Assembly: GCF_028622835.1 (NCBI RefSeq)
Contig: NZ_CP117677.1
Span: forward strand, 1,722,820 to 1,786,819
Source of the DNA: Caloramator sp. mosi_1
GTDB taxonomy: Bacteria > Bacillota > Clostridia > Clostridiales > Caloramatoraceae
Direction: 5' to 3'
DNA: 64,000 nucleotides
The notes beneath the pieces were generated by a model, which made no database searches, had not been told where the DNA came from, and saw nothing but the letters and a program-made list of their open reading frames with translations. Positions 61,111 to 64,000 of this stretch are shown piece by piece. The first letter of the stretch is position 1, and each line of letters begins with the position of its first letter. The translations under genes and the position numbers were made by a program.

Positions 61111-61385
61111 CAAATTGTTTACAAACATAAAAATGATCTGAATATGAAATGGCCCCTTGAAAGGATTTTGATTGGCTTTTCATAAGCTTTAGCAAGTCTT
61201 GCTTTGCGACTTTGAAAAGTCCGTAATTCGGCACACGATGTGCCGAGCCGAGCGGCCCTCAAGGACGAGGGCATCGCGAGGGTAGGACTTTTCAAACAAA
61301 GAAAAGCTTAGACTTGCTTAGCGAAATGAAGGAATGCCAAAGAAATCCTTCAAGGGGCCAAGCATATTATAGCTTTTTCAAGTCA
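61111..61385 (+). repeat. Palindromic repeat element, copy C (about 275 bp)
   Basis: Same orientation as copy A and very similar over its full length: the CCCCTTGAAAGGATTT arm, GACTTTGAAAAGTCCG, the hairpin CGGCACA-CGA-TGTGCCG, GCCCTC/GAGGGC, TAGGACTTTTCAAAC and the closing AAATCCTTCAAGGGGCC arm. Its ends are TTGTTTACAAAC and GCTTTTTCAA. Flanked by two similar 31-bp hairpins. Confidence 0.85.
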
Positions 61386-61416
61386 TCCATAATTCCTGCT
61401 TTTTAGGTGGGAATTA
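61386..61416. terminator. Right hairpin beside repeat copy C
   Basis: CATAATTCC pairs perfectly with GGAATTATG around a T-rich loop, followed by GCTTTTATG. It can end plus-strand transcripts from cobO and minus-strand transcripts from the aminotransferase gene. Confidence 0.75.
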
Positions 61417-61479
61417 TGGCTTTTATGAGAAGAAAAGCTAAGATATTAGTAAGTATATGATAGATATCTTATTTTATAT

Positions 61480-62631
61480 TTATAATTTAGATATGTAGTT
61501 TTCAATTCTATCTAATGCAATTTGTAATTCCTTCATAGAATATGCAAAGGAGATTCTTATATAACCTTCTCCATATTTAGAAAAAGCACTTCCAGGAACA
61601 ACTGCAACTCTTTCCTTTTCAAGTAGGTCAAGTGCAAAGTCAAAGGAGTTTTTGTGTACTTTTTATACTTGGAAATATGTAAAAGGCACCTTCTGGCTTT
61701 ACAACCTCTAATCCCATTTTTATGAGCCTGTCATACACGTAATCCCTTCGTTTTATATATTCCTGCTTCATTATTATTGAATCGTCTATTCCATTTGTCA
61801 GTGCTTCAAGTGCAGCATACTGACTTATGGATGTAGCACAAGTATTAAGATATTGATGTACCTTTATCATATGTTTTGTTATAAATTTAGGTGCCAATGT
61901 ATAGCCTATTCTAAAACCTGTCATTGAATGTGATTTTGACAGACCGTTTATAACTATAGTTTTATCCTTTAAATTTTTAAGAGCTGCTATTGAATGGTGT
62001 TTATCATTATAAACAAGTTCGCTATAGATTTCATCAGATAGAATAAATATATTTTTATCTTTGATGAAATCTGCAATTTCCTTTAATTCATTAAGGCTTA
62101 AGCATTGTCCTGTTGGGTTAGAGGGATATGGTATAATTATACACTTAGTTGAATAAGTAATATTTTCTTCAAGTAATTTTTTAGTTAATTTAAAATTGGT
62201 ATTTGATGTATCTATGTATTTTACATTTCCACCACATAGTTTTACAACAGGTTCATATCCTGGGTAACAAGGTGCAGGAATTAAAACTTCATCACCTATA
62301 TTCAATAAAGTTTTTATTGCTATAAAAATTCCTTCACTTGCACCACAGGTAACAATTACTTCATCATCAGGGTTATAATTTAAATTGTATTTTTTTGAAC
62401 AAAATCAGAAATTTTTCTTCTTAATTCTATAATTCCAGCATTGTGAGTATATATTGTTTTGTTATTTTTTATAGCTTGTATTGCGGATTCCTTTATATGG
62501 TAAGGTGTGTTAAAATCCGGTTGGCCTATTGTAAGTGATATTACATTATCATATTTAGATACCATATTATAAAATTTTCTAATACCTGATATTTCGATAT
62601 TTCTAACCTCTGCATTTAACAAACTTTCCAT
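61480..62631 (-). CDS. Class I aminotransferase, probably N-acetyl-LL-DAP aminotransferase
   Basis: A fold-type I PLP enzyme: VISLTIGQPDFNTP, THNAGIIELRRKI, APCYPGYEPVVKLCGG, IPYPSNPTGQ, LSDEIYSELVY and the PLP lysine in GLSKSHSMTGFRIGY. It ends VVPGSAFSKYGEGYIRISFAYS. Frameshifts near 62395 and 61655. ATG at 62631 follows GGAGG. About 383 residues. The dapA, dapB and dapH neighbours suggest it is the PatA/DapX step of the acetylase pathway, but an aspartate or aromatic aminotransferase is also possible. Confidence 0.85.
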
Positions 62632-62677
62632 ACGTACCTCCAAGTGTATAATGATAATTAAAACAAAAATTATTATA

Positions 62678-62757
62678 AAACCCCCATAAAAGGATTTTAT
62701 GAAGGCATATATAATAGTTTTATATAAACATTGCCTAAAAATCCTCTATGGGGTTAT
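62678..62757 (-). terminator. Long hairpin terminator after dapAB
   Basis: On the minus strand AACCCCATAGAGGATTTT pairs imperfectly with AAAATCCTTTTATGGGG over a loop of about 35 bases, followed by GTTTTATAATAATTTTTG. Confidence 0.75.
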
Positions 62758-62797
62758 AGTAACAAAATTTACTTAAATTATTTATAATTATAAAATT

Positions 62798-63552
62798 CTA
62801 ATTATTTATTACATCCTGCATTGTATAAAAACCATTTTCTTTTCCCAAAATATATTTTGCTGCTCTAATTGCACCATAGGCGAATACATCTCTTGAAAGA
62901 GCAGAGTGCTTTATTTCAATGTTTTCAAAGGGACCTGCAAATAAAACTTCGTGTTCTCCAACTATGCTTCCACCACGAACAGCGTGAATTCCAAGCTCAT
63001 TTTTTCGCGTCTTTGTGTTTTGGAGTGTCTGCCATAATTATAATTTAAGATATTTTCTAATGATTTGTTTATTGCATCGGCAATCATTAATGCTGTACCG
63101 CTTGGTGAATCAAGCTTTTGATTGTGGTGTTTCTCAATGATTTCTATATCGAAATTTTCATAAAGAACCTTAGCAGCCTGTGAAACTAAGGATAAAATTA
63201 AATTAACACCAACAGACATATTGGCTGAGTTTAATATAGGTATATTTTTTGAGGCTTCATACATCTTGTTTTTTTCTTCCTGAGAAAAACCGGTTGTACA
63301 AATTACCAATGCAACTTTATTTTTCTTTCCATATTCCAAAATTGAATCTAAGCAGGTATGGTTTGAAAAGTCGATTAGTACATCAACATCTTCTTTAACT
63401 TCATCTAAATTTGAATATACAGGATATGAATTTGCAAATCTTGTAGTATCTTTATCAACTCCACATACAACTTCAATATCATCTAATGTTGAAATAATTT
63501 TAGTTAAAGTTTGGCCCATACGTCCATTACAACCGTGTAATAATACCTTCAT
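62798..63552 (-). CDS. dapB: 4-hydroxy-tetrahydrodipicolinate reductase
   Basis: It begins [20 protein letters not shown] (NAD(P)-binding loop), has [35 protein letters not shown], and the substrate-binding [20 protein letters not shown] in pieces. A frameshift near 63010 precedes [27 protein letters not shown] in pieces. AGAGGTGGATGT precedes the ATG at 63552, and dapA ends 10 bases upstream. About 250 residues, normal length. It makes tetrahydrodipicolinate for DapH. Confidence 0.95.
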
Positions 63553-63562
63553 ACATCCACCT

Positions 63563-64000
63563 CTATGCAAGCTTTATTCCGTAATTCATCATTTCTTTCT
63601 TTAAGATTTCAAGATTTTTGGAGACATATCTACAAGAGGAAGTCTTAGATGTCCAACGTTCATTCCCATTAAATTCATTGCGGTTTTAACTGGAATAGGG
63701 TTTGTTTCAATGAATAATGCCTTAATCAGTTGAATCATATTAAGTTGTATTCTTAATGCCTCTTTAAAGTTTCCCTTTAAGAACTGTTCACACATATCGT
63801 GGGTATCCTTTGGAAGAATGTTTGCAACAACAGAAATAACACCTTTTCCACCTAAGGACATTATAGGTATTACCTGATCATCATTTCCTGAGTATATATC
63901 AAGTTTATCACCGCATAGTTGTGCAATTTCTGCAACTTGAGAAATGTTACCGCTGGCTTCTTTAACAGCAGCTATATTATCTATCTTTGAAAGTTCAAAT
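63563..64000 (-). CDS. dapA: 4-hydroxy-tetrahydrodipicolinate synthase (5' end outside window)
   Basis: The C-terminal half of the enzyme. [13 protein letters not shown] carries the Schiff-base lysine; [25 protein letters not shown] and [14 protein letters not shown] in pieces follow. One frameshift near 63607 hides the last 15 residues ([16 protein letters not shown]). The start lies beyond position 64000. It condenses pyruvate with aspartate semialdehyde and is directly followed by dapB. Confidence 0.95.

Larger units (their letters stand above)
61076..61479. other. Intergenic region with repeat copy C and two hairpins
   Basis: No gene is present in these 404 bases. They hold a hairpin after cobO (61080-61110), the repeat copy C, a second, similar hairpin (61386-61416) and about 60 AT-rich bases before the aminotransferase stop codon. 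Confidence 0.75.

Noticed and set aside
1-64000. CRISPR array, tRNA or rRNA genes
   Set aside because: I saw no regularly spaced repeats, no cas-like products, and no tRNA or rRNA segments anywhere in the window.

Overview
The window is about 64 kb of low-GC DNA from an anaerobic, spore-forming Firmicute of the Clostridia. Support comes from an alpha/beta-type spore DNA-binding protein (56.9 kb), an electron-bifurcating-type [FeFe] hydrogenase, an aldehyde:ferredoxin oxidoreductase with its ferredoxin, a Na+-type V/A-ATPase, a DUF4364 regulator and the acetylase lysine/DAP pathway. A thermophilic Caloramator-like Clostridiaceae fits, but I cannot fix the genus from this sequence alone.

Layout. 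0-6.4 kb: M29 aminopeptidase, a membrane-anchored beta-propeller, a zinc-dependent phospholipase C family protein, a flavin reductase and a B12-binding radical SAM enzyme. 6.4-14.9 kb: a complete V-ATPase operon in the order H-I-K-E-C-F-A-B-D, followed by an ISL3-family insertion sequence that has split the hairpin closing the operon. 16.5-20.0 kb: GlcT antiterminator, its RNA target (RAT) and terminator, then EIIA-HPr-EI of the PTS. 20.1-24.5 kb: HndABCD-like NAD(P)/ferredoxin [FeFe] hydrogenase. 25.2-32.2 kb: molybdopterin/tungstopterin cofactor genes (MoeB-like, MoaD-like, MogA, two MoeA, MoaA, MoaC, MOSC) and peptide deformylase. 32.2-32.5 kb: a minus-strand HesB-like gene with an in-frame TGA, which I read as a selenoprotein. 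32.5-44.6 kb: NUDIX hydrolase, ECF transporter S component, flavodiiron protein, a FMN reductase under a structured leader, two tandem HTH-TPR regulators and ClpB. 44.7-49.6 kb: ferredoxin-AOR pair and a NitT/TauT-type ABC transporter. 50.2-53.3 kb: T-box-controlled valS. 53.4-64 kb: patatin, FolC, spore proteins, polysaccharide deacetylase, Mur-ligase-like and SSB-like genes, DapH, CobO, an aminotransferase, DapB and DapA.

How the parts fit: pterin cofactor genes can supply the AOR; AOR and the hydrogenase both exchange electrons with ferredoxin; the flavodiiron protein removes O2; the Na+-type ATPase couples to ion gradients; and DapA-DapB-DapH plus the aminotransferase make DAP for wall and spores.

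Two cautions and two leads. About 90 apparent single-base frameshifts (my hand count), nearly all in homopolymer runs and many in essential genes, point to uncorrected sequencing indels; I merged fragments into whole genes where the protein family demanded it. Two in-frame TAA codons (ptsH, moeA) are of a different kind. The best leads are the candidate selenoprotein with its SECIS-like hairpin, and a palindromic 200-280 bp repeat family (three copies) that, like the IS element, sits at intrinsic terminators, in two cases between duplicated copies of the terminator hairpin.
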